Part shown: one piece after another, positions 9,479 through 18,346 of the stretch
Position numbering within the stretch: position 1 is the first letter of the stretch
Layout: each line of letters opens with the position of its first letter
Position numbers and translations under genes: made by a program
Assembly (NCBI RefSeq): GCF_012912005.1
Contig: NZ_JABBEA010000002.1
Location: 496,001 to 560,000 of the forward strand
DNA: 64,000 bases
Source of the DNA: Paenibacillus sp. SZ31
GTDB lineage: Bacteria > Bacillota > Bacilli > Paenibacillales > Paenibacillaceae
Reading direction: 5' to 3'
Notes under the pieces: generated by a model
What the model was told of the DNA's origin: nothing
Database searches by the model: none
The model's input: only the letters and a program-made list of their open reading frames with translations

Positions 9479-9526
9479 CAAGTTCATCATTTTATATCTA
9501 TGAAGAATATGCATTTCGTAGTGCAA

Positions 9527-10132
9527 CTACTCGTTCAACGCAGTTTTGATCAGGGCGTTCACCCGGGAATTAAACAGCAGACCGATATGAGATACGAGGG
9601 ATACGGAAATGTTGTTCGCCCCGCTCAACCGGGAAAGTGTCGGGGATACAATCGTATCACTGGTGGAATAGATCGAAGTTACCTTTATCCCACCCGGAGC
9701 TGTTGTTGTAGTCAAACGATTAGCCCCGCCGAGGGTAATCAACTTATCCACTTTGGAAGCGCCTCCACGGTTAAGTATGTAATAGAGACTATTGGCTCCG
9801 CCCATGCTATGCGCTACAATATTGACTTTCGTGTGGCCGGTTTCGCGGAGGACATTATCTACAAAACGACTGATCGCTGCAGAATTCAACAGTTGGTTTC
9901 CTTGTTTACTAGGAAGATCAATCGCAAATAGTTCCTCTCTCGTCCACCCTTGGCTACGCAAATAACTCTCAATCGCTGTAAAATTGCTATCTGAACCAGT
10001 TAATCCATGTACCAATACAATAGGTGTACGTGCTGTAGCTGCATAAGCCTTTGAACTTGAGCCTATCCCGGTTACTGATAAGGTAAGGATCATACTCATG
10101 AATAAAATCAGTGCTAATTTAGTCTTTTTCAC
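9527..10132 (-). CDS. lipA: secreted lipase, Bacillus LipA type (family I.4)
   Basis: A small extracellular triacylglycerol lipase. A signal peptide with a KKTK start and hydrophobic core ends near SSSKAYA. The mature ~170 residues match the minimal alpha/beta hydrolase of B. subtilis LipA: IVLVHGLTGS, the AHSMG nucleophile box (Ala replacing the first Gly, S109), LGGANRLTT, catalytic Asp in YSTSDTIV (D159) and catalytic His in VSHIGLLFNS (H182). The GTG at 10132 is chosen because AGGAG lies ten bases ahead; the GTG at 10141 abuts that site. Monocistronic with its own terminator. Confidence 0.92.
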   Translation of the reverse strand: MKKTKLALILFMSMILTLSVTGIGSSSKAYAATARTPIVLVHGLTGSDSNFTAIESYLRSQGWTREELFAIDLPSKQGNQLLNSAAISRFVDNVLRETGHTKVNIVAHSMGGANSLYYILNRGGASKVDKLITLGGANRLTTTTAPGGIKVTSIYSTSDTIVSPTLSRLSGANNISVSLVSHIGLLFNSRVNALIKTALNE

Positions 10133-10287
10133 TTGATTCACTCTCCTGTAAAATCATTTATATTCCATATATTACAAGCTAACATATGGAATATAAATGA
10201 ACCTTTGGTCTCATCTTTACAGGATTATCCAAAGTATACTACGACTAACATGATTACATTTTATTCAACGCTCGTTCCCTACTTCTT

Positions 10288-10596
10288 TTATCCTTCAACG
10301 ATATCTGCGTGCAGATCTGTTGCAATTTCAATCATTTTGGGTACAATAGCTTCGTTAGAAATAGCTACATACAGATCTCCCATGTACAAACGAAAAGCGA
10401 TCTGTGCTCCTTCAAGGTCCCACATAAAAAAGTCCCCATCGATGGACATGGTGCTCTCCGCTCCGACAATGTTAAGAACCGTTGAATAGGTAAAATCGGG
10501 TTTGGATGCGAAGTAGAGTTTGCACTCTTCCAGGGAGATGGATTGTTCCGCATTGCTTTCTTGCATGGATCGGGTAATTCGAAAACGCTGATTCAT
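10288..10596 (-). CDS. hypothetical small protein
   Basis: A 102-residue soluble protein of unknown function. It has a good ribosome binding site (TTGGAGG) before the ATG and no signal peptide. The sequence alternates short strands and acidic patches (LEECKLYFASKPDF, SIDGDFFMWDLEG) and ends in a helix. I recognise no family. It stands alone between the lipase and a plus-strand histidine kinase. Confidence 0.7.
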   Translation of the reverse strand: MNQRFRITRSMQESNAEQSISLEECKLYFASKPDFTYSTVLNIVGAESTMSIDGDFFMWDLEGAQIAFRLYMGDLYVAISNEAIVPKMIEIATDLHADIVEG

Positions 10597-10763
10597 TGAT
10601 TTGCCTCCAACATTTTATTAATATATACATGTTCCACAGCATTATATTTTCTCATTTCCGTCTTTCACTGTCAAAACCATGCATGCCCTATTCTATGAAT
10701 TCATATATACTGGTACATACAAGTACATAACGAATCTTTACCATCAGGAGGCGTCAAATCAAT

Positions 10764-11999
10764 ATGTTGAAAACAGAATTCATTAATGTACTATCCATTG
10801 TCTCACATAAATTATACGATTCGGCTGCTAACGTTATGGATACAGCGAGCAGGTTAATTCCTGCAAATACGTTTTGTATCGCCCAGTTGGATCATCTATC
10901 GACCAAAGTTCTCAATGTATATAATCGTGAAAAACTAATATTAGGTGAAGGGCTAGTCGTTGACAACGCCGAGTCATACTGTGCGCTTGTGACTGAACAT
11001 TCCCAAGGCCCGTTGGTAATCGATAATAATCTGACTCATCCATTAACCAGACATATGGACGCAACCGAATTCGTAGGTGGATGTTCATTTGTCGGTGTAC
11101 CCATACATGATGAGAATGGAGAAATTTATGGCTCCCTCTGCTCATTTGATCAGGATTTCTATTCCTACCAACAGAAGGACATAGATTTGCTGCTCTCCTT
11201 GTCTTCCTTTTTCACGAGTCTGCTAGAGATGGAAACGACCTTGCAGCAGTTAAAACGTGCGGAAGAAACCACTGCTAAAATGCTAGAAGAGAAGAAAAAT
11301 CTGCTTGCCATCCTCAGCCACGAAATCCGAACCCCAATGAATGGTGTTCTTGCCATGGCAAACCTGTTGCAATCTACAACACTGAATGAGGATCAATCGT
11401 TGTATGTTAATGTCATTGAAGAAAGTGGTACCAGCCTTCTGTCTATGATGGATCAAATTCTCGATTATTCCAAAATGGAAGCAGGTGCGATCTCTTTGGA
11501 GGTTAATCCTTATAGTGTCATTGACACAGCTGACCACGTACTACAGTTGTTTTCCTCTGAAGCACAGAAAAAAGGAATTCGATTATACGCAGAATACAAT
11601 ATAAATGATCATCTGATGCTTATCGGCGATCAGCATAAAGTCCGTCAGATTCTAATCAATCTCGTTGGGAATGCGCTTAAATTCACGGAGAATGGTGAAG
11701 TATGTATCTCCACTCAGGTATCTGCTGATCCAGAAGGTACGCTCCATGTCTCCTATGAGATAAGAGATACAGGCATCGGCATACCGCAGGATCGCCAGGA
11801 TCTGTTGTTCAAATCCTATTCGCAAATTCATGGTAACTCAGGAAAGTATGGTGGAGCGGGGCTAGGCCTGTCCATCTGTAAACAACTCGCTGAATTAATG
11901 GGTGGCATTGTATGGCTTAAAGAGACAAGTCACTTGGGCAGTCGGTTTGTCTTTAATATTTCCAGCGCTGCACCAACGTCCATGCAAATCTCTGAATGA
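10764..11999 (+). CDS. GAF-domain sensor histidine kinase
   Basis: A 411-residue soluble kinase. Residues 1-150 form a GAF-like domain (IPANTFCIAQLD, FVGVPIHDENGEIYGSLCSFD). A short coiled coil leads to a HisKA domain with the phosphoacceptor in LSHEIRTPMNG and a HATPase domain with QILINLVGNALKFTENG, RDTGIGIP and GAGLGLSICKQL. No membrane segment and no receiver domain are present, and no response regulator lies next to it, so it is an orphan cytoplasmic kinase, perhaps feeding a sporulation-type phosphorelay. The ribosome binding site is AGGAGG. Confidence 0.88.
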   Translation: MLKTEFINVLSIVSHKLYDSAANVMDTASRLIPANTFCIAQLDHLSTKVLNVYNREKLILGEGLVVDNAESYCALVTEHSQGPLVIDNNLTHPLTRHMDATEFVGGCSFVGVPIHDENGEIYGSLCSFDQDFYSYQQKDIDLLLSLSSFFTSLLEMETTLQQLKRAEETTAKMLEEKKNLLAILSHEIRTPMNGVLAMANLLQSTTLNEDQSLYVNVIEESGTSLLSMMDQILDYSKMEAGAISLEVNPYSVIDTADHVLQLFSSEAQKKGIRLYAEYNINDHLMLIGDQHKVRQILINLVGNALKFTENGEVCISTQVSADPEGTLHVSYEIRDTGIGIPQDRQDLLFKSYSQIHGNSGKYGGAGLGLSICKQLAELMGGIVWLKETSHLGSRFVFNISSAAPTSMQISE

Positions 12000-12040
12000 G
12001 GAATATATTATTCTATCTGAACAGATAGGAGGTATATACG

Positions 12041-12466
12041 TTGACTCAATTTCTGGATGCAAGATCATCGCAAAATGCTGCGTTGTTTAATTCCATCTCC
12101 ATACCGATTCCTGTGATTAACACACCTCAGTTATTCGCACAGATTGGTCTGCAAACGGCTGGAGCAGGAACCAATCTGAGAGTCTCCCTAAAAGGAACCA
12201 TAACGGTACAATTACCGCTTGCTCTATTTCAAGTGAGGATTATTATTGTAAGAGGCACAGTGGCAACCGATCCGATCGTTTACTCGGGAAACTACACGTA
12301 TGGTCTGAACGGTCTGCTTAACCCTGAAGTGATTGTCTTCTCTGCCAGTGACTTTAACATTCCGATTGTGCCACAATTAACCTACTCCGCATTTATCAGT
12401 ACCAACCTGCTCGGAACGGTTCGGGTAGGCCCCGAGAGTTTCGACGGATTTGTCGTTTCGGATTAA
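12041..12466 (+). CDS. hypothetical protein, beta-rich
   Basis: A 141-residue protein starting at TTG, placed by AGGAGG nine bases upstream. There is no signal peptide. It is rich in beta-forming stretches (TNLRVSLKGTITVQLP, VRIIIVRGTVATDPIVYSG) with many N, T and V residues and almost no Lys or Cys. I do not recognise the family. It converges on a beta-propeller gene and shares with it an unusually polar, signal-free, structural look, as seen in proteins of spore surface layers; that link is a guess. Confidence 0.65.
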   Translation: MTQFLDARSSQNAALFNSISIPIPVINTPQLFAQIGLQTAGAGTNLRVSLKGTITVQLPLALFQVRIIIVRGTVATDPIVYSGNYTYGLNGLLNPEVIVFSASDFNIPIVPQLTYSAFISTNLLGTVRVGPESFDGFVVSD

Positions 12467-12478
12467 CATGAATACCTC

Positions 12479-12529
12479 CACCCCCATACTCTTAATCTGT
12501 TTGTTATTAAAGATTAAGGTATGGGGGTG
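12479..12529. terminator. bidirectional terminator between convergent genes
   Basis: CACCCCCATA (12479-12488) pairs with TATGGGGGTG (12520-12529), extended by TTAATCT/AGATTAA. It separates the plus-strand 141-residue gene from the minus-strand propeller gene. Confidence 0.75.
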
Positions 12530-12545
12530 TTCCATTTACATTGAA

Positions 12546-13778
12546 TTAGTTTCCAAAATAAACATCCAGCTTACCCGTGGGCGGCGTTGTAGCCATCCAA
12601 ACTGCTGCGAGATTATCCGGACTAACTGTAGCCGCAGTAATATAGTCTCCAATCAGTACTGTGGGCATCGGAGAGTTGCCATTTGGATTAAAGGATGTAG
12701 TTGTAATCCGACGGTTCGAGAAACTGGCACCCCCATCAAAAGATTCCGCAACAAAAACGTCCAGCAGAAACCCGTCAATTCGGTTCGTGTAATAAATAAC
12801 CCGGATCGTGCCTGCAAAAGGTGACACAGTGATCGACGGGAAAAAATTCTGCGTGCCCGGAGGTGCGCCTGTAATACTGACTGGATCTGACCATAGAAGG
12901 CCATCCGGAGATTCGCAGAATAAAACATCGGTATATCCGGCACGTGCATCATTCCAAACGCCATATACAGCCCCACTGTTAGGCCCACTCGATATATCCG
13001 CCCCCAAACTTAAGTTGGTCTGTACTCGAAAAGCGTAATTCGGTACAGGCAAGGGCGAAGGCGCGGGTACGACGGATGAGATAAACGTTGCCTGTCTCTC
13101 CAGAGGAGGTTGATAGGTAATTCCCCCATCGTACGAAATGCGCAACAACGCAGAAGGACTGACTGGCCCCGTAATAATATAGCCTGCATAGACCTGACCT
13201 GAGAACCCAACAGCTAACGCTGCCCGATCATGTATTCCACGAGGGTTCGATTGACGATCAGGCGGGTCCCAGGATATTCCCTGTGAAAGCGATCTTTGCG
13301 TAAAAATAGCGGAAGAAGTGGTAGCAAGCGGCGTATATCCGACATATGCATTGCCTCTATACGGGCTTCCTGGGGAACGGTCAACTGCTATGTACGGTTC
13401 ATCGTTATGAACAATGGTACCGAAACCCGCCTGCACGATAACGGGTGGCTGCCACGTTAGTCCATCATCAAAAGAAGTATAACTCGCAATCGTACCATCA
13501 TTGATCCCGTTAAACAAATGCACGGTAATGATAAAGGTGTTCGGAAACGTATAGTCTATCGTAGGCGCCTCTGCTCCTGCATAACCTGCCGGTTGAGGAA
13601 GTACAGTAGTGGACCAGGTACTGCCTCCATTAATGGACCGATAGAATCCAGTCAATGTTGGTCCTGTACTGGTATCCACAGCGACCACACACATGATATT
13701 CGGGTTCAGCGTATTAACTGCAATCGAGGGTTCAAATTGACTGCCTGCCAACGCTCCAGTAATGTTCACAACTACCAT
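12546..13778 (-). CDS. six-Asp-box (BNR) beta-propeller protein, sialidase-like fold
   Basis: A 410-residue protein with six regularly spaced Asp-box motifs: SINGGSTW (48), SFDDGLTW (102), degenerate SLSQGISW (163), SYDGGITY (215), SPDGLLW (290) and SFDGGASF (346), implying a six-bladed propeller as in sialidases. It lacks a signal peptide, and I cannot see a full sialidase arginine triad with confidence, so enzymatic activity is uncertain. The ribosome binding site AGAGGTGAG precedes the ATG. It follows a 125-residue gene on the same strand with an 18-base gap. It may be a binding or structural protein. Confidence 0.75.
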   Translation of the reverse strand: MVVVNITGALAGSQFEPSIAVNTLNPNIMCVVAVDTSTGPTLTGFYRSINGGSTWSTTVLPQPAGYAGAEAPTIDYTFPNTFIITVHLFNGINDGTIASYTSFDDGLTWQPPVIVQAGFGTIVHNDEPYIAVDRSPGSPYRGNAYVGYTPLATTSSAIFTQRSLSQGISWDPPDRQSNPRGIHDRAALAVGFSGQVYAGYIITGPVSPSALLRISYDGGITYQPPLERQATFISSVVPAPSPLPVPNYAFRVQTNLSLGADISSGPNSGAVYGVWNDARAGYTDVLFCESPDGLLWSDPVSITGAPPGTQNFFPSITVSPFAGTIRVIYYTNRIDGFLLDVFVAESFDGGASFSNRRITTTSFNPNGNSPMPTVLIGDYITAATVSPDNLAAVWMATTPPTGKLDVYFGN

Positions 13779-13796
13779 CTGCTCACCTCTTTTCGT

Positions 13797-14165
13797 TTAA
13801 GGGATATTTGTGAAACGGTCAATTAATGTCATCTCCGATTGAAGCACACGCTGAATGATCTGGCCTGTAGAGTTAACACCGAATACATGGATGACCGTAC
13901 TTGTAGCACTGAAATAATCACTTTGTACCTCGTAAAACGCCGCATTGATCAGCGGATAGATTAAGCTTCTCGTCGCTTGGGGAAGTAATTCAAAAAGATC
14001 ATGACCAATAGGTATGCGTGCAGCTTGAGTGGTGTCCCACCTGAACACTTCCAGCTCAACATTGACAGGTGCATTGAGGGAATCATTAATGCACGTCACT
14101 ATGAGCTGAGTGGATTGGGTCTCACCCGAAGTTGGATTGTAAATAAAGCCCGTAGAGTTTGGCAA
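13797..14165 (-). CDS. hypothetical protein upstream of the propeller gene
   Basis: About 122 residues, no signal peptide, beta-rich (TQLIVTCINDS, VNVELEVFRWDT, STVIHVFGVNSTGQIIQ). The family is not recognised. The best ribosome binding site, AAGGAG at 14174-14179, is eight bases from the TTG at 14165; the GTG at 14174 overlaps it and is unlikely to be the start, and the TTG at 14168 is a third option. The gene is followed closely by the propeller gene and probably forms an operon with it. Confidence 0.6.
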   Translation of the reverse strand: MPNSTGFIYNPTSGETQSTQLIVTCINDSLNAPVNVELEVFRWDTTQAARIPIGHDLFELLPQATRSLIYPLINAAFYEVQSDYFSATSTVIHVFGVNSTGQIIQRVLQSEMTLIDRFTNIP

Positions 14166-14348
14166 CAAACACACTCCTTCCGCAATGTTTATTGGAGTAT
14201 ATTACGATTCCTGCCCTCCATATGACTAAAAATCCAACTCTTATATTGGAACGATATGAAAATTTTGTTATGCTACATATGCTAGATTACTAGATTCTGT
14301 TCAAAACATGATACTACTACTTATGTAGGAAGTTGGAGGAAATTTACG

Positions 14349-15623
14349 ATGTTCATTAAACGTGTAGGAAAAATCGCTGCGGTTACTGTAATTGCTCTCT
14401 CCGTCCTTGGTAGCACTCCCAATATGGGTGGAGTCTACGCTGCGCCTGCCATTTCAGTTCAACTGGATGATGTTCCCCTGAAATTTGATGCAGCTCCCCG
14501 AATTGATAAAGGGGTCACTTACGTTCCGTTTCGGACGGTCGGGGAAGCCCTTGGTATTGATATTACCTGGAACAGCACATCACAGACTGTAAAAGCGACG
14601 AATACGGTGAACGGACAAACTACTGAGGTGCTATTACAAGTTGGCAGTACCACAGCCACCGTAAATGGTAAAAAAGTTACACTCCCCGCAGCACCTGTTC
14701 AGCGGGAAGGACGCGTACTCATTCCACTCAGTTCATTCAGTAACCAATTCGATGTACAGGTAAGCTGGAATCAAGCAACCAAAACCGTCTCCCTCGTCTC
14801 ACCACGGCGCGAAATGCATTTGAGAGCCTTCTATGCATTGCAATCCTTTCAAGAAAAGGATCTTATTGCTTCCATGAACTCTGTAGCATTTGGCTGGAGC
14901 CGCATTGATCGTGAAGGTCAGTTTACGCTCCAGGGTGATGAGTATCGTCTCCCTGCTGCTGCGGGTGATATTACGCCGCAGTCCATCATTGCTGACGCAG
15001 CGGATCAACAGATCCAACCACAGCTCATGGTGTATGCCTTGGATGGAAACGGAGAACTGACCAAAGTTCTGAGCGACAGCAGCCTGCGACAGAAATCAAT
15101 TGAAGGTATAACTGCTGCTGTAGCAGAGCATGGTTTTGGCGGAGTTGTTCTGGATTTTGAAGGACTCGGTTTTAAACTGGATGCGGTAGAACAACAGAAG
15201 CTACTCAATGCTTACGTGAAGCAATTAAAGAGTTCCTTGCCCCAGGACACAGCCTTATCTTTGGCGGTACCGCCGCTAAACAGTGCTTATAAAGGATATG
15301 ATTACAAGACACTTGCCTCCATCGCAGATGATCTGATCATTATGGCTTATCAGTATAATCCGGTTGGCACCAAATCCCAGGTACCCGAACCCAATAGCCT
15401 TGTGGACCAAGCCATTCAGCTAGCTCTTCAAACTGGTGTCCCGAAAAATAAGCTACTACTCGGTATCAGTCTGAGCAGTGAAACGCCGTCCTCTGTGGAT
15501 GATAAGCTGGGTCTTGCCAAACGTTATGACCTCAAAGGAGCCGCCTTCTGGCGCCTGGGTCTGTTCCGTTCCTACAATACGAAGATGGAAGATGCCGTGA
15601 ATGCATCTGTCATCAAAGAATAG
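14349..15623 (+). CDS. exported stalk-domain GH18-like glycosidase
   Basis: A 424-residue secreted protein. The signal peptide ends near VYAAPA. Residues 33-150 form a copper-amine-oxidase N-terminal 'stalk' domain (ISVQLDDVPLKFD, GVTYVPFRTVGEALG, VLIPLSSFSNQF), common in Paenibacillus cell-surface proteins. Residues 155-424 form a GH18-type barrel like spore and cell-wall YaaH/SleL relatives, with GFGGVVLDFEGL holding the likely catalytic glutamate, LSLAVPP and LIIMAYQY. The substrate is probably an N-acetylglucosamine polymer such as peptidoglycan or chitin; this is inferred from the family. The ribosome binding site GTTGGAGG precedes the ATG. Confidence 0.85.
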   Translation: MFIKRVGKIAAVTVIALSVLGSTPNMGGVYAAPAISVQLDDVPLKFDAAPRIDKGVTYVPFRTVGEALGIDITWNSTSQTVKATNTVNGQTTEVLLQVGSTTATVNGKKVTLPAAPVQREGRVLIPLSSFSNQFDVQVSWNQATKTVSLVSPRREMHLRAFYALQSFQEKDLIASMNSVAFGWSRIDREGQFTLQGDEYRLPAAAGDITPQSIIADAADQQIQPQLMVYALDGNGELTKVLSDSSLRQKSIEGITAAVAEHGFGGVVLDFEGLGFKLDAVEQQKLLNAYVKQLKSSLPQDTALSLAVPPLNSAYKGYDYKTLASIADDLIIMAYQYNPVGTKSQVPEPNSLVDQAIQLALQTGVPKNKLLLGISLSSETPSSVDDKLGLAKRYDLKGAAFWRLGLFRSYNTKMEDAVNASVIKE

Positions 15624-15666
15624 ACATCTTTGAGTGGATGCATTAATGACAGTTCGCTTAAAAGTA

Positions 15667-15711
15667 AAGGAAGGACCAAATCTCTGCTTATCAGAGACTT
15701 GGTCCTTCCTT
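15667..15711. terminator. terminator between convergent genes
   Basis: AAGGAAGGACCAA pairs with TTGGTCCTTCCTT, with a second inner stem TCTCTG/CAGAGA; a T-rich tract follows on the plus strand. Confidence 0.8.
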
Positions 15712-15723
15712 CTTTCTATCATT

Positions 15724-15942
15724 TTATTTCATAAATTTATCCACGCTTCCAAATACAAGCTTCACAATCTGTGTGGGACCAGGCAAGCGAGGTTGAAAGA
15801 GGAGAATGATACCAATCACAGCCGCCACAGCAGTAATCCCTGCTGTCACTATTCTGGCTCGCTTCTCTTTACAACTTCTCCACTCTCCATATACTATCGC
15901 GGTCGCGAGCAGCAGGATTCCAAGGATAGAGCCCAGTTTCAT
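15724..15942 (-). CDS. small two-helix membrane protein of the ger operon (D-type subunit)
   Basis: A 72-residue protein with two transmembrane helices (about 4-18 and 31-48) joined by a basic loop (SCKEKRAR), followed by QPRLPGPTQ and a short amphipathic tail. Small two-helix 'D' proteins are known from several germinant receptor operons, where they modulate receptor function. The position, 45 bases after gerC on the same strand, fits that role. The assignment rests on size, topology and context rather than on sequence motifs. Confidence 0.65.
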   Translation of the reverse strand: MKLGSILGILLLATAIVYGEWRSCKEKRARIVTAGITAVAAVIGIILLFQPRLPGPTQIVKLVFGSVDKFMK

Positions 15943-15987
15943 GCGATCACCACTCTTTCTCAGGATTGTAACAGGAGTGAATCCCGT

Positions 15988-17163
15988 TCAAGTTTCGTCC
16001 TCATTCGGTATCCCCTGTGGCCCTGTTGATTTACCGGTACGAACGACGTGTGCATCCACTTTAACTTCCACGTCCAATTCAGGATAGAGGGTTTCCCAAT
16101 TCTTCTCCTGCTTCTTCCATTGCTTCGGATAATATCTGCGGAATTCAACTGCAAATTTGAAGAAATCGGAGCGCAGTTCCTTCTGGGACAGGTCTAAAGC
16201 ATCATAAGCCAGAGATGTGAGCTTGGCAGACCATTCCTTTTCCAGTTTAGTTAACACAGCGGGATCCGTCAGATTGGCATCCGTCGTATTTAAGACCACT
16301 TCTCCGCTGGTTTGGATATCCACCTTCATGCTCCAATGCTGGTTTACAATTCGCGGCTTCAAGGTGGTTTTAATATCAATGAGTCGGATTGAGAAAGTAC
16401 CCTCTAACGGCTCAAACTCAACAGGCATGATAATGTTGTTCAGCTCTTTTGCGAGTAGTAATACACCTACACTTAATGGTTCTTTAACTGTTTTGACATA
16501 GCGATCCTTATTATACAAGCTCAGACCTTTCACATATGGCGTCGTAGTCAGTTTATCCTGATCGGGTTCTGGCGGTAAGATTAACATGCGAGACAAAATG
16601 ACGGAGCTGCTTGGACCTTCAATCGATTTAGCCAGCTCGAGCGCGGTAATTCGTGTACCAAGCTTCAGATTGGCCATCTCACGCAGCGATTCAGCTGAAC
16701 TTCGCTCCAGGGGATCAAGTAACGCTAGGATATCTTTCGCTGCCTTTTCGCTGGAAAAGACATATGCATGCTCCCTGAACTGAGGATAACGCAGGAAGAA
16801 ATCGATGTACTCGCGAATACCGCGTTTGCCTGCTTGCTCACTAATGATAATGACTTCACAGTGCCCCCAGAACATATTCCGGGGAACTTTCCGTTGCAGC
16901 CGATTCAACGCCTCGGCAATCGTGCGCCCCTCCGCTGTTCGAATCATTGTGACACCGCTTGGACTGCCTCCGCTCCCACTGCTATCTCCTCCACCTGCTT
17001 TGCGCGGAACAAATATCTGTGAAGTCAATTGTACTTTGCCCTCTTCGTAATCGATGCCTGTAGCCAGCACGATGGCCAAATCGTTAATTTCGATACGATC
17101 CCAGCAGCCACTTAACAGCACACAAGACAATATCGGCAGTAGTAGTACTCTGGATATTCGCAA
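15988..17163 (-). CDS. gerC: spore germination lipoprotein, Ger(x)C family
   Basis: A 391-residue C subunit of a germinant receptor, anchored in the inner spore membrane. A lipoprotein signal peptide ends in the lipobox LLSGC, with the following WDRIEINDLAIVLATGIDYE typical of GerC. Later conserved blocks include EGRTIAEALNRLQRKVPRNMFWGH and the RYPQFREHAYVF region. The start is TTG, directly after GGGGGGAGGGG. It is third in the A-B-C order of the operon; the germinant recognised cannot be read from the sequence. The symbol names the family only. Confidence 0.92.
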   Translation of the reverse strand: MRISRVLLLPILSCVLLSGCWDRIEINDLAIVLATGIDYEEGKVQLTSQIFVPRKAGGGDSSGSGGSPSGVTMIRTAEGRTIAEALNRLQRKVPRNMFWGHCEVIIISEQAGKRGIREYIDFFLRYPQFREHAYVFSSEKAAKDILALLDPLERSSAESLREMANLKLGTRITALELAKSIEGPSSSVILSRMLILPPEPDQDKLTTTPYVKGLSLYNKDRYVKTVKEPLSVGVLLLAKELNNIIMPVEFEPLEGTFSIRLIDIKTTLKPRIVNQHWSMKVDIQTSGEVVLNTTDANLTDPAVLTKLEKEWSAKLTSLAYDALDLSQKELRSDFFKFAVEFRRYYPKQWKKQEKNWETLYPELDVEVKVDAHVVRTGKSTGPQGIPNEDET

Positions 17164-17178
17164 GTGCCCCTCCCCCCA

Positions 17179-18297
17179 TCAATCAGTACTCGCTCGATTC
17201 TTTCGAACATGTGCCCAACCCTTCTTCAGCCATGCGACACCGTAGATCATAGCCGGAAGGATTAATAAAATGCTGATCGTATACAAATTGGCTGAAGCGC
17301 TAACCAGACTGGAAATACCAGATCCGCCGGACACAACCCAGTAAGCAAATACCATACACAGGAACGAAAGCGGAACAACAACGGGTTTATAATCCTTCAA
17401 CCCAAACCATTCCGCAGTTGATGTTGCAAAGATATACAGAAAAACGGAAATTTTAACGAAAATACCGAAAATCCAGACTGCAATAATAAGGGACTCGATA
17501 TGTTGCAGAAAGTCCGCAATGGTTATGTATCTTGCTGCGATCATGACCGGAAATACGAATGTATCCGTCAAATCACCAATTAAAAACAGGCAAAACAGAT
17601 TGGTAACCGTCATTGCAGTTGTCGTTATTACAAGGGAACCCAGCATGACCCGGGTTGTTCGTTTCTTTTGATTCACATAAGGTAGCAGAAAAGCCAGCAC
17701 GATATATTCACTAAACCATGCAGCAGGTGCAGCGGCCCCTGTAATAATGGGAATGGGTCCTTTCTCCATGAAAGGGAACAGCTCGGCAGGATTCAGTTCA
17801 CCAATCAACAATATAAAGATCAACGCTAGCAGCACGATCAGCAGGGTAACAAATACCTGAGAGGTTCGTCCGACAACTTCGATCCCGAGTCTGACATTAA
17901 TCGCACATACAACAACCATCGTACCCATCACAACAAACAAAGGTGTACTTGGAAGTGCATTATTGACAATGAATTCACCGTATTCCCGAATAATCAAGCC
18001 CGTCAGGTGGGGCAAGAAAGCGATATATATCAGGCCGAATAACTTGCCTGGAATCCGACCAATGATCGATACACTGGATTGAATAAGCGTTTTTCCAGGG
18101 TACATACGATCAAGTCCAATGGAGATACCAATGGCAGCCAGTCCAACGAGAGAACCTATAATTGGAGTCATCCACATGTCATGTCCTGCATAGTGCATTG
18201 TAATTCCAGGCACAGATAAGATGGCCGTCGCGAGAATGGCGGGAAAGACCATGAATGCCAATTGAGTTTCCGATATTTTTCCTTTGTCCGTCAACAT
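17179..18297 (-). CDS. gerB: spore germination permease, GerB family
   Basis: About 372 residues with some ten transmembrane helices, in the APC-like endospore germination permease family; this is the germinant-binding B subunit. The conserved N terminus KISETQLAFMVFPAILAT and the block HDMWMTPIIGSLVGL are typical. The ATG at 18297 matches the family N terminus, whereas the frame open to 18387 would add a polar 30-residue extension overlapping gerA. It lies between gerA and gerC with short gaps on both sides. Confidence 0.9.
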   Translation of the reverse strand: MLTDKGKISETQLAFMVFPAILATAILSVPGITMHYAGHDMWMTPIIGSLVGLAAIGISIGLDRMYPGKTLIQSSVSIIGRIPGKLFGLIYIAFLPHLTGLIIREYGEFIVNNALPSTPLFVVMGTMVVVCAINVRLGIEVVGRTSQVFVTLLIVLLALIFILLIGELNPAELFPFMEKGPIPIITGAAAPAAWFSEYIVLAFLLPYVNQKKRTTRVMLGSLVITTTAMTVTNLFCLFLIGDLTDTFVFPVMIAARYITIADFLQHIESLIIAVWIFGIFVKISVFLYIFATSTAEWFGLKDYKPVVVPLSFLCMVFAYWVVSGGSGISSLVSASANLYTISILLILPAMIYGVAWLKKGWAHVRKNRASTD

Positions 18298-18346
18298 GTG
18301 TGATCCCGCTCCCTTGGTTGCATTGGTTGCTTGAGTGTAGATGGGT

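Noticed and set aside
9464-9931. A 155-codon plus-strand open frame over the lipase
   Set aside because: Antisense to the LipA catalytic domain and crosses its terminator.
12546-13778. Calling the propeller an active exo-sialidase
   Set aside because: Asp boxes mark the fold only; the arginine triad and catalytic tyrosine could not be located, and there is no signal peptide.
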